A DNA stretch of 64,000 nucleotides from the NCBI GenBank assembly GCA_963708775.1, contig CAVPTI010000020.1, forward strand, positions 327,871 through 391,870, read 5' to 3'. Position numbers and translations under genes: made by a program. Positions 43,782 through 54,059 of this stretch are shown in pieces (position 1 is the first letter of the stretch; each line of letters opens with the position of its first letter). The DNA is from JAGVSR01 sp963708775 (GTDB lineage Bacteria; Pseudomonadota; Alphaproteobacteria; Rhizobiales; Hyphomicrobiaceae). The notes below the pieces were generated by a model, which was given only the letters and a program-made list of their open reading frames with translations, made no database searches and was not told where the DNA came from.

Positions 43782-44942
43782 TCAGGGACCTGAAACCTTT
43801 GGCACCTCAATCTTCTGATCATCGAAGCGGCCGGTGTCAGCGTCCTTATGGCAGGCGGTGCAGTTGCTCGATGATTTGACGGCTGCTGACTGAAAGAGTT
43901 TAGGATCGATCTGGCGGTGCTTTGCCACCCAGTAGGATGTCTTCGTTATCTGCATAGGATCCGAAGCTGAAACCAACCTGAACCTGTTTGCCGCTTCAGT
44001 GTCCCAAGATTCCGCGGAATAGGCGGATAAGTAACGCGCAATCTCGTCTTTCTTATCTGCAGGCAAGCTCGCATCTTCGCCGAAATGTTCGTCCAACTTG
44101 GCAAGCAGTTGCTCCCATGACGTCTTCGGCAAGAGGCTGGGGTGGAACGACCAATGACACGCGCCGCACTCGGCTCGATACGTAGCGTTATCTGCCATTG
44201 GCGGAATGCCTAGTGGAGGCAACTTGGAGAGCGCATACAGTGCGCCGCCCGTTGCTATCGCCAACACCAAAATCGCGGACGCCGCCGCAAGCGGGCGTGC
44301 TCGCCTCGGAGTTGGGATGTCATAACCCGATGGCAGCGGCATCCGGCCATCGATCATGCCGCGCACGAGGTTCACGCCCTGCAGCCAGCTCTCGACAATC
44401 ACACCCGCCATGTGAATTCCGATCATAAACAGCACGAGCAGAGCCAAAGCCTCGTGCACGTCCTTGGCTCCGTGACCGAGCGCGTAGGTCGTAACTGCCG
44501 CTAGAGGGCCCTGCTTCTCTTCGCCCCCTTCGATCATGAGGCCGGTGACGACTAGGACAATGAAAACGGTCAAGAAGCCGAAGATCATGAAGACGCCGGC
44601 TGGGTTGTGTCCGAAGTAGTGGGGCGGACGCAGCATGGCGAGACCACGAACATAGTTCCAGAAGCCTCGGGTGGCGCTGGCCATGTTACTCAGTCGTGCA
44701 TACTCAGTTCCGAAAACGCCCCAAACAATTCGAAACACCAGCAGGAGAACGATCGCGTATCCCGCGATCAGATGAAGTCCCAGCCACCACTCCGGTGACA
44801 AGAACCCAGTCAGAAGCGCCACCGATACTGCCAGAACGAGGAGCCAGTGGAACAGTCGCGTGGGAAGATCCCAGACGCGAACCAACTCGGGCGAAGTATG
44901 CGCATCGGATCCGGGCAGATTGACCAACTCAGAAAACTCCAC
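43782..44942 (-). CDS. Cytochrome b561 fused to a dihaem cytochrome c domain
   Basis: About 386 residues. The N-terminal part is a cytochrome b561 domain with four to five helices and haem histidines (RVWDLPTRLFHWLLVLAV; GLHLIAGYAIVLLLVFRIVW; HEALALLVLFMIGIHMAGVI). A further helix (AAASAILVLAIATGGAL) anchors a C-terminal DHC-like domain with CGACH (RAECGACHWSFHPSLLP) and CTACH (SSNCTACHKDADTGRFDD). The open frame starts with a TTG at 44990; a GTG at 44942 is also possible and neither has a clear ribosome-binding site. First gene of the haem cluster; it repeats in one chain the roles of the separate DHC and b561 genes downstream. Confidence 0.87.
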   Translation of the reverse strand: MEFSELVNLPGSDAHTSPELVRVWDLPTRLFHWLLVLAVSVALLTGFLSPEWWLGLHLIAGYAIVLLLVFRIVWGVFGTEYARLSNMASATRGFWNYVRGLAMLRPPHYFGHNPAGVFMIFGFLTVFIVLVVTGLMIEGGEEKQGPLAAVTTYALGHGAKDVHEALALLVLFMIGIHMAGVIVESWLQGVNLVRGMIDGRMPLPSGYDIPTPRRARPLAAASAILVLAIATGGALYALSKLPPLGIPPMADNATYRAECGACHWSFHPSLLPKTSWEQLLAKLDEHFGEDASLPADKKDEIARYLSAYSAESWDTEAANRFRLVSASDPMQITKTSYWVAKHRQIDPKLFQSAAVKSSSNCTACHKDADTGRFDDQKIEVPKVSGP

Positions 44943-45209
44943 GTCGGCGCTATCTACAATCAGCCGTAGAACCAAACTAAGACGCGGCAAACCTATGGGC
45001 TTTGACCGAGATCACGTCCATATGGGCGGGTGCCGGATCGCTCGCGAAGGCCTTCAACCAATATCCGCAATGGCAATGGGCTGCCGCGATGTGACGCCTC
45101 AAATTCGTTTAGAGCTACAATGGGAGTGGCAAGTTCCATTGACCAAAAATGTCGATACGAGCCTCAAGTCACCACGGTGATCTTGATCATGGAATGCGGG
45201 AATGACTGC

Positions 45210-45635
45210 CTAGGTCACGTGTATCTCGAACGCGCCCTTGGAGTTCTTGCGAAATTCGATGGTGTCTATGACAGTGCCTTCAGGATGTGCGCTATCGCGG
45301 GTTAGGTATTGCACGCGAATGGTGTGAACGCCGGCAGCCGTCGCATCCTCATTCATGGCCTTGGAAGCGACGACAGCTATTGCAGTCGCCTCGTTGTTAC
45401 GCCCTGCGTGGCTCAAGTCGTTCTGATTGCTATTGACCCGCAACACAGTCAGAACTGCGTCCGTCCTAATAATCTCGACGGTCTTGTCTTGCGCGCCGAT
45501 CGACTTGATGACTGCTGACTGCATTCCATCGAGAACTGCACTTCGAGGCGGCGGAGCAGTTTGGGCAATCGCTGTTCCGACCACGACGAGCGAGATTAAG
45601 GCCAGCAAGCATGCGGCCGTCGCTTTTCTAAACAT
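45210..45635 (-). CDS. Exported protein of unknown function
   Basis: 141 residues: signal peptide (FRKATAACLLALISLVVVGT, cleaved near AIAQT), then a soluble mixed alpha/beta part (VIKSIGAQDKTVEIIRTDAVLTVLRVNSN split by a Asn/His stretch; TIRVQYLTRD; IDTIEFRKNSKGAFEIHV). No cysteines in the mature part and no family recognised. Start at 45635. Lies 268 bases upstream of the haem cluster on the same strand; no evidence that it takes part in it. Confidence 0.5.
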   Translation of the reverse strand: MFRKATAACLLALISLVVVGTAIAQTAPPPRSAVLDGMQSAVIKSIGAQDKTVEIIRTDAVLTVLRVNSNQNDLSHAGRNNEATAIAVVASKAMNEDATAAGVHTIRVQYLTRDSAHPEGTVIDTIEFRKNSKGAFEIHVT

Positions 45636-45913
45636 GGTATGTTCAGTCCTTCTGAAAATTATAGGCAAGGCTGCCAGACCCATGCCCAACCATCATGTTG
45701 CTTGCGCGACCATGATATTTGAGCGCTGAGGGTATCTGCCGCTTTCTAAAATGGACAGCACCGGAATCTACTCACAAGGTTGCCGACAGCCGATCAGTCA
45801 CTTCAAACCGGAGGACCTTGATAGGCTTGCTCCAGGATTCCGGAGCTAATGCAGGTTAGTCTTGGTCCGCTGTACGCTCATAAACACGTTCCTGGCTGCG
45901 AGGGTGGAATTCA

Positions 45914-46207
45914 GTGCTGAGCCTCGATCATCCATACGCCTCCTGGGCTGTCGCACTGGGGATCGGGTTACTCATCGGGGTCGACCGTGAGCGTCGCAAG
46001 GGCGAAGGGGTGGGGCGTGCGGCGGCCGGCCTGCGAACATTCGCCATTACGTCGTTGCTGGGAGCGGCATCGATGGAAATCGGCGGCCCGGTGCTGCTCA
46101 GTGTCACAACGGCCGGTGTGCTTACGCTGGCCGCGCTCGCCTATTACCGGACCCATAGCGAAGATCCCGGGCTAACGACCGTGACTGGCGGGACGTCACA
46201 ACGGTAG
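45914..46207 (+). pseudogene. N-terminal fragment of an MgtC/SapB-DUF4010 membrane protein
   Basis: 97 codons from a GTG: AVALGIGLLIGVDRERRKGEG, then AAAGLRTFAITSLLGAASME and AGVLTLAALAYYRTHSEDPG. The protein then ends in an unrelated TGGTSQR. Full members have ~400 residues, so three quarters is missing. Nothing in the next 500 bases continues it. Confidence 0.78.
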
Positions 46208-46736
46208 AGGTTGACCCTGAGCAGCCCTGAGCAGTGCAGAAAGCGTGTTGCGACGTCGAGCGCGCGCAGCCCAGCAGGCAGAAGAGACGCGCAGGCTAGT
46301 TGCTCCTGGCTCAAAGGTGACATCCAGGACTGATGCAGATGGAGGAAGAGCAATCCCGCGACGGCGGAAATTTTCAGCCCGAGCGGCGCGGCGCCACGTT
46401 CAGAGGACATCGAACGCCCCCATACGCTTACCCATCAGAGATAGACGCCCATGATCACTATGGGCACGAGTTCGGCAAATTGATTAGGTACCCTCCACCC
46501 GCGATGAAGCACATGCGTTCGGTTCTGCTTAGCGCTCATTCCACTGCTCGGCGCCGCTGGTGGTCCTTCATGCTGCAGCGCATCAACTATTGAATTTCCA
46601 TAAAACTAGGGATCTATGGCGCGTACGCCTGACCCTTACTTCCGCCGCTGGCCCATCACGTCTCGAGTGCAATGTCCGCTATGAGACGTGGTCGGGCCGT
46701 TGATAGGCGACGCTGATCTGGCATAGACAGGCGTCA
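46208..46736. other. Gene-poor stretch
   Basis: About 530 bases between the MgtC and cytochrome c fragments. It has frequent stops in all frames and only short frames without family features. Consistent with deleted or scrambled genes. Confidence 0.4.
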
Positions 46737-46928
46737 ATGCGCTGCTACCACCCGCTACCCGGAGCGGAGGCTATCGCTAACAAGCCCGATCAATCTCAAG
46801 AGCGTTTAGCCGGAACGATCATCTTCCCACATCCGGCAGTGCCGAAGGTGTCCTTCACCAACAGTGAACTCCGAGATGTCATCTCCTACATCATGTCGCT
46901 CAGAGATCAAAAGCCAGCCAGCAAATAG
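46737..46928 (+). pseudogene. C-terminal fragment of a c-type cytochrome
   Basis: The 63-codon frame ends with a typical class I cytochrome c tail: IIFPHPAVPKVSFTNSELRD followed by VISYIMSLRDQK. The methionine ligand position reads AVPKV instead of the usual (A)MP, and no CxxCH lies upstream. Without the haem site it cannot work as a cytochrome. Confidence 0.7.
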
Positions 46929-46989
46929 ACTGTTTGAAGTCGGCGGTGAAAAAGGGGCGTGAGCCCTGAAAAGGGAACCTGCAAAAGGA

Positions 46990-47020
46990 GAACCCTCGGC
47001 CAGGGGGAGACCGAGGGTTC
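46990..47020. repeat. Perfect 10-bp inverted repeat
   Basis: GAACCCTCGG (46990-46999) and CCGAGGGTTC (47011-47020) pair fully around an 11-base loop. There is no T-run after it on the plus strand. It may be a terminator relic or a protein-binding palindrome. Confidence 0.6.
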
Positions 47021-47516
47021 AATCATCATGCTCCTCGAATACCATGGTCCACGAGATGGTCATGACGTTGTCCCTACCCCCGTCGGTTGTCGTGACGAGA
47101 ACGACGGGGCCTCGCCCGATCAGAGTGAAAGCCTTGCTCAACTTCAGATGACGCTCTGCCGTGATTAGCCCTCAAGCGCACGACAAGTCGGAACTTCTCA
47201 CTATCCACTCGTTGCGATTGCAACAACACCGGAAGGTTGGATAATGGAGAATCCTGGGATTTGGCTTGTTCCTCTGGCTGCTCGTCGCACCCATCGTCGC
47301 CCTGCTATTCCTGTCAGTTCTTGGCAGGACTGAAGGGTCCACGAGCCGCGATCGGACTGACTATCGTCCAGACGTGAAGCGCACCAACGGGTATCGTTCT
47401 TATGTAAATCCGCAGCAGCCCTATCGCTAACTGCGGTCTCACAGCCAGCCCGGCACGGAACACCGTTGGGAGTTCGGACTTGTCTCGTGATTCAGTTAAG
47501 CGGGACATCTAAGGTT
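47021..47516. other. Gene-poor stretch with a possible broken membrane peptide
   Basis: From ~47251 to 47430 one plus-strand frame encodes a hydrophobic helix (GFGLFLWLLVAPIVALLFL) and a polar tail ending QQPYR, but the nearest ATG (47244) is in another frame. This could be a small single-span protein with a start-proximal indel, or chance. Nothing else seen. Confidence 0.3.
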
Positions 47517-47723
47517 ATGACAACAGAAGATAGGCAAACGGCTTTTTCGGTCCTGCTGGCAGCCGTGCTGTCGGTCGTGATCGTTGGTATCGGGCTTCTG
47601 TCCGCGTTGACTCTGACGGATCGTCCCCGACCTACCCTTGAAGATACGTTGAGTATTCGACCCGAGCCAACACCAACAGACCAGCGCCAGTCAGTCAGTA
47701 CCCCTCCGCCGCCGGCTATGTAA
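47517..47723 (+). CDS. Small single-span membrane protein
   Basis: 68 residues: a short polar start (MTTEDRQTAF), one strongly hydrophobic helix (SVLLAAVLSVVIVGIGLLSA), and a proline/threonine-rich tail (EPTPTDQRQSVSTPPPPAM) that would lie outside the membrane. AAGG precedes the ATG at short distance. Composition and topology are believable for a real gene, but no family is known. Confidence 0.4.
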   Translation: MTTEDRQTAFSVLLAAVLSVVIVGIGLLSALTLTDRPRPTLEDTLSIRPEPTPTDQRQSVSTPPPPAM

Positions 47724-47825
47724 GCGGTCCAACGGCACACTTGCGCTTGCACGTCGGTGTCATTGGTCGGGCTGTGGGGCCAGCCGTGAAGCTGGATCCA
47801 GCGATGGATGGGCACCCCTCGAGGC

Positions 47826-48689
47826 TCAAGTCGATCCTGTCGGCTCGGGAGATAGATCAAGACCAGGCTGCGCCGCCGATTGCACAGACGGATTTACCTC
47901 TGGTTCGGGAGGGGCCGGCTTGGTCGGCGGCAGCGCCAACGCCCAGCGTGTTTTGGTCTGGTCCTCGGTGTTCCTTTCAGCGCCGACCTCCGCGAGAAAT
48001 GCCATGAAGCCAGCGATCGCAACCGCGGCCTGCACGGCCGGGGCCTTGATGGAGAACTCCATCATGCGCGCGTTGTCCGGGCGCCTCCAGAGTTCGGCGG
48101 TGATTTTCCAAGGGCATGCCGGATCGGTGAATTGCCATCGATGGGCGATCAACGGACCAAAGATGTACAGCCTGTCGAAGTCGACAGTGCGCTTTCCGAT
48201 TGTCTCCAGGAAGCGCAGCTGGTCCTTGCCAAACAGACCACCGATGCTCTTCTTGCCAGCCACGACCCGCTTGATCAGCCCCTTGTCGACGGGCACCGTC
48301 AAGGACGCTGACCTGACAACAGCCTTTTCGCTCGCGTCGGCCTCCAACTTGAACCCTGCGAGTTTAGCCCACTCCTTGGCGACCTCACTCGGCGACACGG
48401 GTCGGAATTTGACGGTGCTGTCGTGCTGCCCGCCGACCGTGCGTCTGGCACGCACAATAACGCCGGATGCCAGAAGCTCCTGTTCAGGCGTGTCGAAGAA
48501 ATAGATGTAGCGCTCCTCGTCGTTGTCGATCGTGAGACCATATCTGTCGAGCGCCAAATCGATCTGGCCATCGGCAACCGTGGCCTTGACCTCTATCGCA
48601 TCTACACCGGCGACCTGACGGCCAACTTGCCCGCGCGTGGCGGCACCACGGTCTGGCGCCGGGGCCGGAGTATCAATTGTCGACGCCAT
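47826..48689 (-). CDS. CYTH-like (triphosphate tunnel) domain protein
   Basis: 287 residues. The core (~30-230) has an IEVKATVADGQ start, YIYFFDTPEQELLASGVIVR, RRTVGGQHDSTVKFRPVSP and KITAELWRRPDN. The alternating charged residues on beta strands resemble the CYTH fold that binds triphosphates or inorganic polyphosphate. The classic ExExK is reduced to ExK. A proline-rich tail follows. Possible activities range from triphosphatase to polyphosphate binding. ATG at 48689 with GAGGAA upstream. Confidence 0.65.
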   Translation of the reverse strand: MASTIDTPAPAPDRGAATRGQVGRQVAGVDAIEVKATVADGQIDLALDRYGLTIDNDEERYIYFFDTPEQELLASGVIVRARRTVGGQHDSTVKFRPVSPSEVAKEWAKLAGFKLEADASEKAVVRSASLTVPVDKGLIKRVVAGKKSIGGLFGKDQLRFLETIGKRTVDFDRLYIFGPLIAHRWQFTDPACPWKITAELWRRPDNARMMEFSIKAPAVQAAVAIAGFMAFLAEVGAERNTEDQTKTRWALALPPTKPAPPEPEVNPSVQSAAQPGLDLSPEPTGST

Positions 48690-49336
48690 GACCAATTCCT
48701 CATCACACTACACAGGCGATTGACGATAAGGCCACCCGTTCCACCCGTCCATGAAGCGTTTGCCGTTCAACAGCTGCCGTCGCAGTTTCAACAAGGCACA
48801 TGGGAGCAACGCGAGCGCTCCACGGCTCACCTGATCACCCGTGGTGCTCTGGATCTGAGAGATGTGACGAGGGCCTGAGGAAACTAGTCAAAAGGACGAA
48901 CCTGTGGCCCCTTATTGCGCAGCAGAATCGAATGGCGAGTTTATCGAGCCGAACTGGGAAAAGCTCGGCACGTCCGGCGCGCCTGTGCTTTTCTGGCGCG
49001 GAGCAAAAGGCGCCCGGTTAAGCCATGTTCGAGATGGTGAGTTGTTCGACCATAAATGGATCTATGTCTGCGACGCGAACAAGGTTAGCCATTTTTCGGA
49101 AGTGAATGCCCCTGAAAGTAATGTCGTGCAGCTGGGCGAAGAGAGATCCTATAGACCGGATTGAACTGTGATCCCCTCATTCAAGACGCCGCCAGCTGAT
49201 AGGCGTGTATTGCCGATCTCTGCGGAAGGGCTCACGCGAATGGTTGTCTTATTCCCTTGGGTCGCCGAATGGGCAAGGGCATTATCGAAAACGACAGCGC
49301 CAACGGGCGGTTCCGTACTTATCTGGAGGCAGTGTG
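48690..49336. other. Gene-poor stretch with one doubtful small frame
   Basis: About 650 bases. A GTG-started plus-strand frame at 48904-49164 encodes 86 residues with plausible composition (FIEPNWEKLGTSGAPVLFWR; FDHKWIYVCDANKVSHF) but has no recognised family and a weak start. It may be a small real gene. The rest shows nothing. Confidence 0.35.
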
Positions 49337-50643
49337 ATGAGTGCACAGGTTCATCCATATGCCGGCACCGGGACACACATCGGCAGCTACTACGCTGCAT
49401 CGGCCAATCCCGCGCCGAAGCGGCCTGAACTGACCGGAACGCAAAGCATCGATGTCTGCGTCGTCGGAGCGGGCTATACGGGTCTGTCGACGGCGCTCCA
49501 TTTGGCGGAGAAAGGCCACAAGGTTGCGATCATCGAAGGCGCGCTCGTCGGGTGGGGTGCATCAGGTCGCAATGGCGGCCAGATCGTCAACGGGTTGAAT
49601 GCCAGCCTCGGGACGATTGAGCGGCGTTTTGGCCCGCACACCGCCCATGCGGTCGGAAAGATGCTGCAAGAGGGCGGGCAGATCATCCGCGACCTCATCC
49701 AGCGCTATGACATCAAGTGCGACCTGAAAAAGGGCAACCTCTTCGCCGCCTACACGTCCAAGCAGATGCTCGAGCTCGAGGCCAAAAAGGAACTCTGGCG
49801 CAAGCACGGTATGGATGACCATGAGATGGTGGACAAGGCTGGTATGCACAAGCACGTGCAATCAGACGTCTACCTGGGTGGTATGATTGACCATTCAGGC
49901 GGCCATATGCATCCACTGAATTTGGCGCTCGGAGAAGCCGCCGCGTTCGAAGTCTATGGGCGGCGTCATCTACGAGCATTCTCCGGTCGTTTCCGTGTCA
50001 CAGGGGGCAAGTCCGAGCGTGACGACCCCTAAGGGCGAAATGCGTTGCAAAACGCTTGTGCTGTGCGGCAACGCCTATCTGGGCCACGTCGTACCCGAAT
50101 TGACCTGGCGCATTATGCCGTTCTCGACCCAGGTTATGGCGACCGAGCCGCTGGGCGATCGCGGCAAACAGCTGTTGCCAACAGATCTATGTGTTGAGGA
50201 CCTCCGCTACATCCTCGACTACTACCGCCTATCGGCGGACAAGCGGCTGCTGTTCGGCGGCGGGACCGTTTACGGCGGTACTGATCCCGCAGACATCGAA
50301 GCTAAACTGCGCCGTAACATGGAGAAGGTGTTTCCGCAGCTTACGGGCATCAAGATTGACTACGCCTGGAGCGGCAATTGCGCGCTTTCCTTCACGCGGG
50401 TGCCGCAGATGGGCAAGCTCAGCCAGAACACGTACATCGCCCATGGATATAGCGGACATGGCATCTGCGGCTCTCATCTTTTCGGCCGCATCCTCTCGGA
50501 AGCGATCAACGGCGATCTCGACTCGCTTCGACGTTTTTGCTAAGTTGCCTTCGTACCCGTTCCCCGGCGGTCAGGCATTGCGCGTGCCGTACTCAGTCGC
50601 TGGATCTTGGTGGTACGGCCTCCGCGACCGGCTCGGCATGTGA
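49337..50643 (+). pseudogene. PuuB-like FAD-dependent amine oxidoreductase with two frameshifts
   Basis: Parent family: DAO-fold flavoenzymes such as gamma-glutamylputrescine oxidase. The ATG at 49337 follows TGGAGG. An N-terminal FAD site is seen (VCVVGAGYTGLSTALHLAEKG; GWGASGRNGGQIVNGLN), and the frame holds to GEAAAFE. One extra G near 49952 shifts it; sequence continues as SMGGVIYEHSPVVSVSQG through TRVPQMGKL and IAHGYSGHGICGSHLFG. A second extra base near 50515 shifts it again, and the C-terminus reads FDVFAKLPSYPFPGGQALR, ending at 50643 (SWWYGLRDRLGM). Removing both bases restores a full-length ~434-residue protein, so decay is recent. Confidence 0.87.
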
Positions 50644-50927
50644 TCATTCAGCAATCGCTAAAACAACGGGCGGAGCACCGGCATCCGCTCATGGTTGATC
50701 GTGCCCACCAGCGCGTTGAGGGTCGTAGTCATGAACGAGTAGACATCGAGTTCCACCGAGGGACCGTCCTTCTTTATCGGACCGATATGCCTGCGCCAGC
50801 GCCACGCCTCACTAGCTATCGTCAGCAAATCCACACCTGATTGAGCCTCAACGCTGTCTCACCGTCTTCAGGAGCAGTACCGTTGATTAGCGAATCAAGC
50901 GTTCGCGAACGATCAAGGGAGGGCGCT

Positions 50928-51488
50928 ATGAACAATGGCTGGACCAACAATGCCGTAAGGGCCAATGCGAGCAAGCTGTTTGCGATTGGATGCGCACCTC
51001 TAGCTGCCGCGCTAGCGCTTGGCACACCCGCCTGGGCGGGTTCTCCGACTCATCAGATCGTACTCAACGTGCAACAGGTTAAGGCGCTCGACAAATTTGA
51101 TGAACTCTCACTTGGTGATATTTACGCAAGAATTACGATCGCCGGAACAGCGCAGTCCACACCGATCCTGAAGCAGGAGGCAGCAGTCGGCCAAGTCCTC
51201 AAACTGAACTGGCAAATCATCCAGAATGTTGGACCTGGCGTGCATCCGGTCAAAGTCGAATTGATCGATAAGGATCTGTCGCAGGATGATGTGATCGACA
51301 TCAACAGGCTGCCCAACAGACGCGTTCTAGAGTTCACGATCGACACGCGTCGGTGCCGGATCGAGGGCTTTGCTTCCGACTATAACTGCAAATCGCCTAT
51401 CAGCCGGGCGGGTAAGGAAGCGAAGGCGGCGGAGATTACCTTCACGGTCGACGCTAGACCGATCAGGAGTGAAGTCTCCTCGCGCTGA
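50928..51488 (+). CDS. Exported protein, possibly C2-like
   Basis: 186 residues. A signal peptide (FAIGCAPLAAALALGTPAWA) is followed by a beta-rich domain. VQQVKALDKFDELSLGDIYA, then a VKVELIDKDLSQDDVIDINR strand-loop recall the opening strand and acidic loop of calcium-binding C2 domains. A cysteine pair (TRRCRIEGF; DYNCKSP) lies near the C-terminus. The C2 similarity is by eye only. Start set at 50928 after an AGGGAGG-like site. No partner genes recognised. Confidence 0.5.
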   Translation: MNNGWTNNAVRANASKLFAIGCAPLAAALALGTPAWAGSPTHQIVLNVQQVKALDKFDELSLGDIYARITIAGTAQSTPILKQEAAVGQVLKLNWQIIQNVGPGVHPVKVELIDKDLSQDDVIDINRLPNRRVLEFTIDTRRCRIEGFASDYNCKSPISRAGKEAKAAEITFTVDARPIRSEVSSR

Positions 51489-52147
51489 TGCTTACACGAT
51501 CAATTCTTTTCGGTTCTAGCGCCACGGGGTTCCGAAGAACCGAGGAATCGTCTCCGGTGCGGCCTTCATCGAGTATAGGTCGCGCATACACCTTCCGCGT
51601 GTCCAATCATCGGCGCGCTTGCAAGCTATCGTGCGGCTCAGGCCTGCAATGGGCGTTGCGCGTAATCACAGCCCAGGTGTCAGCTCTGACCTACGCGGCA
51701 AGAGTATGGTCATGAGCACGCATAAGTCCTCCACGCCTAAAATCGAATAGTTTTCACAACGATCGAGGTAAACCCACTCGCCTGTCTGCCCGCGACCTCG
51801 TGCGTCGGGATCGTAGATCGTGCAAGAACGATCAACCTGATCGCCTCGAAGTGCTCAACTTGATGATGGCGCTCGTCTTAGCACCGTTGAGCTTGTCGCC
51901 TAGGAGCCTGAGATCGACGACCTCTCCAGACTTTGCGTGTTTCAGCGCCATTCAACTGCACTCCAATATGCCGATCCTGGACCGGAGCCGGCCCCCGGGA
52001 TCATCAGACAAATGTAGGGGAGCCCTTGGCTGCGGCAGTCGACAGTACCTTCGCCGGAACTAAGGGACCGCATTCACAGCAGTCCTGGACGGCATACGAG
52101 AATGTCTTCGTCGCCGTCCTCGTCGACTTTCGGTCAGTTCCGAATTC
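51489..52147. other. Gene-poor stretch containing a decayed paralogue of the 54060 gene
   Basis: About 660 bases with no intact gene. On the minus strand 51607-51657 encodes AHCRPEPHDSLQARR and a stop, nearly the same as the end of the zinc-ribbon gene at 54060 (AHNWPEPRDSLQARR). The cysteine region upstream of it is no longer readable. Confidence 0.6.
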
Positions 52148-52432
52148 CTAACCCGCCAGAGGATTGGGTCCACAAGTGTCAGTCCGCGCACCCTCCTTTG
52201 TCCCCGCTCTCAACGCGAAGTGACGATAGCGATCGTTGATCTGATCGAATGGGTTATCGACGGCGCAAGAAGCGGCGCCACAGACCCGCCCCAACGCATA
52301 CACATCGCCCAGCTCTCGTGCCGCCTGAACCAAACGTCGGATTACGTCATCGATCTTCTCTCGGCCGGTGTTGAGCTGGCGAACGGTCCGGCGGAGTTCC
52401 TCGGCCAGTGCCGCGTTCTTCTCATAAGCCAT
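52148..52432 (-). CDS. Small charged helical protein, doubtful
   Basis: 94 residues. The first ~45 are convincingly helical and charged (MAYEKNAALAEELRRTVRQL; EKIDDVIRRLVQAARELGD). The remainder is less protein-like. AGAGG lies upstream of the ATG. No family recognised. It lies before the DUF3422 gene on the opposite strand. Confidence 0.35.
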   Translation of the reverse strand: MAYEKNAALAEELRRTVRQLNTGREKIDDVIRRLVQAARELGDVYALGRVCGAASCAVDNPFDQINDRYRHFALRAGTKEGARTDTCGPNPLAG

Positions 52433-52633
52433 GATGCAATACCTCTGGTCCCAATTCGGGAGCGGGACATGGTGAGTCAGATCGTTGATAACAAGAGGCT
52501 CGGAATTAACGTAGATCGCTTCGGTATCTGCTCTGCCATGTGGCCAGCCAGGGGAGGTGCGGCGCGTACGCCCATTGGTTGGATCGCTGTCGCCCGATAC
52601 TGTACATCAGGCGAAACGGACGGGGCTTGTTCC

Positions 52634-53980
52634 TTGAGCGACAGCGACACAAAGGCCGCTAACAAGCCCGCCCTGCCTGCCCCACCTGGCATGGCACAGC
52701 ATGAAGCGCGCGCCATGGTGCTCGGTGAACTGCATGCGCGCCCATTCCTGCCGTTGAACCTGCCGCTGCGGATCTATCATTTCGCCTTCATGACGACGGA
52801 CGAGGAGACGCTGGCCGACCGCAATCAAATCGCCGAACTCGCGATTTCCCGTGGCGTCTCGCCGCCGGCTACCGACGCCAAGTATTACCGCCTGGACTTC
52901 GGGAACTGGGAGTTGCGGTGGGAGCAGCACACGGAGTTCACGACCTACACCTGGCTGACAGGCTTTAACGCCGCCGAGCCATTTGCCTATCCCGATCCGA
53001 TCGGTGCGGGCGAGATTTCGTTCACGCCACACGGCAAGCTGATCGCCTCGGTTAACATGAGCGTCATCGCGCCCGGCACTCTCGCCTCCCATCCGGCCGA
53101 AGGCTTCAATTCACTGGCCTTGTGCGTGATCAACGCCTCCGAAGGTGCGGCGCGCGTTACGACCGACTTTCAGGTCGACGCAAAGGGGTTTACGCGCTTC
53201 CTCATCGAATCGAAAACTCTGACGCCATCGAGCGCTGCTCGTCTTGTGCAGAGACTGCTGGAGCTGGAAACCTATCGTACGCTCGCACTCCTTGGTTTGC
53301 CCGAAGCCCGAAGAGCCGGCCCCGAGTTGCAGAAGATGGAGCGGGAGCTCGGAGAAATCACACAAGCCATTGCGGCGGCTCCCGACAGTGAAACGCAGCA
53401 GAATCTGCTCGCGCGTTTGAGCAAGCTCGCGGCGGGCATCGAGGCACAGGCGGCACGCACGGCGTTCCGCTTCAGCGCCAGTCGCGCCTACTACGCACAG
53501 GTTCAGAGCCGACTCGAGCTCATCGACGAGCAGCGGGAGGGTGACTTCGTCACGATCACCGCCTTCTTCCGCCGTCGCCTTGAGCCGGCCATCGATACCT
53601 GCGCCGCCGTTGAGGATCGCCAGCGGCGCCTCTCGGCGCAGCTCGCGCGTGCCTCTGACATGCTGCGCACCGGCATCCAGTTCGAGCTGCAGCACCAAAA
53701 TCGCGACCTCCTACGCTCGATGGACGAGCGCGCGAGCATGCAGCTCCGCCTGCAGCAGACCGTCGAGGGTCTTTCAGTGGCAGCGATCAGTTATTACGTG
53801 ATCGGCCTCATTAGCTATCTCGGCAAAGGCATCAAGGACGCGGGCCTGCTGCCTAAGCCCCTGACGCCGGAAATCCTGACAGCGATATCGGTGCCGCTGG
53901 TCGTCGGCTTCATCTTCTTTGCCATGCGCCGCGTACACCACAAGCTGACCCACAAGGACACGGGTAAGCCCTTCGATTGA
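52634..53980 (+). CDS. DUF3422 membrane-associated protein
   Basis: About 448 residues. Family start block LGELHARPFLPLNLPLRIYH, then EQHTEFTTYTWL, a central coiled region (LARLSKLAAGIEAQAARTAF; YYAQVQSRLELIDEQREGDF) and two C-terminal hydrophobic segments (VAAISYYVIGLISYLGKG; AISVPLVVGFIFFAMRRVHH). DUF3422 proteins resemble bacterial membrane proteins with a CorA-like arrangement, function unknown. The frame is open from 52220, but the part before 52634 has no homology. The TTG at 52634 (or ATG 52690) is the likely start. Confidence 0.85.
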   Translation: MSDSDTKAANKPALPAPPGMAQHEARAMVLGELHARPFLPLNLPLRIYHFAFMTTDEETLADRNQIAELAISRGVSPPATDAKYYRLDFGNWELRWEQHTEFTTYTWLTGFNAAEPFAYPDPIGAGEISFTPHGKLIASVNMSVIAPGTLASHPAEGFNSLALCVINASEGAARVTTDFQVDAKGFTRFLIESKTLTPSSAARLVQRLLELETYRTLALLGLPEARRAGPELQKMERELGEITQAIAAAPDSETQQNLLARLSKLAAGIEAQAARTAFRFSASRAYYAQVQSRLELIDEQREGDFVTITAFFRRRLEPAIDTCAAVEDRQRRLSAQLARASDMLRTGIQFELQHQNRDLLRSMDERASMQLRLQQTVEGLSVAAISYYVIGLISYLGKGIKDAGLLPKPLTPEILTAISVPLVVGFIFFAMRRVHHKLTHKDTGKPFD

Positions 53981-54059
53981 GCGCAGTTGTGGGTGGACTG
54001 GGGTATCAGCCCAAATTTGCTGTTGGGAGTTGGACTCCATAGTTTTTTGTCCCGGCTCA

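Noticed and set aside
46990..47020. Inverted repeat as an insertion-sequence end
   Set aside because: No second copy, target duplication or transposase is nearby; a terminator relic or binding palindrome is as likely.
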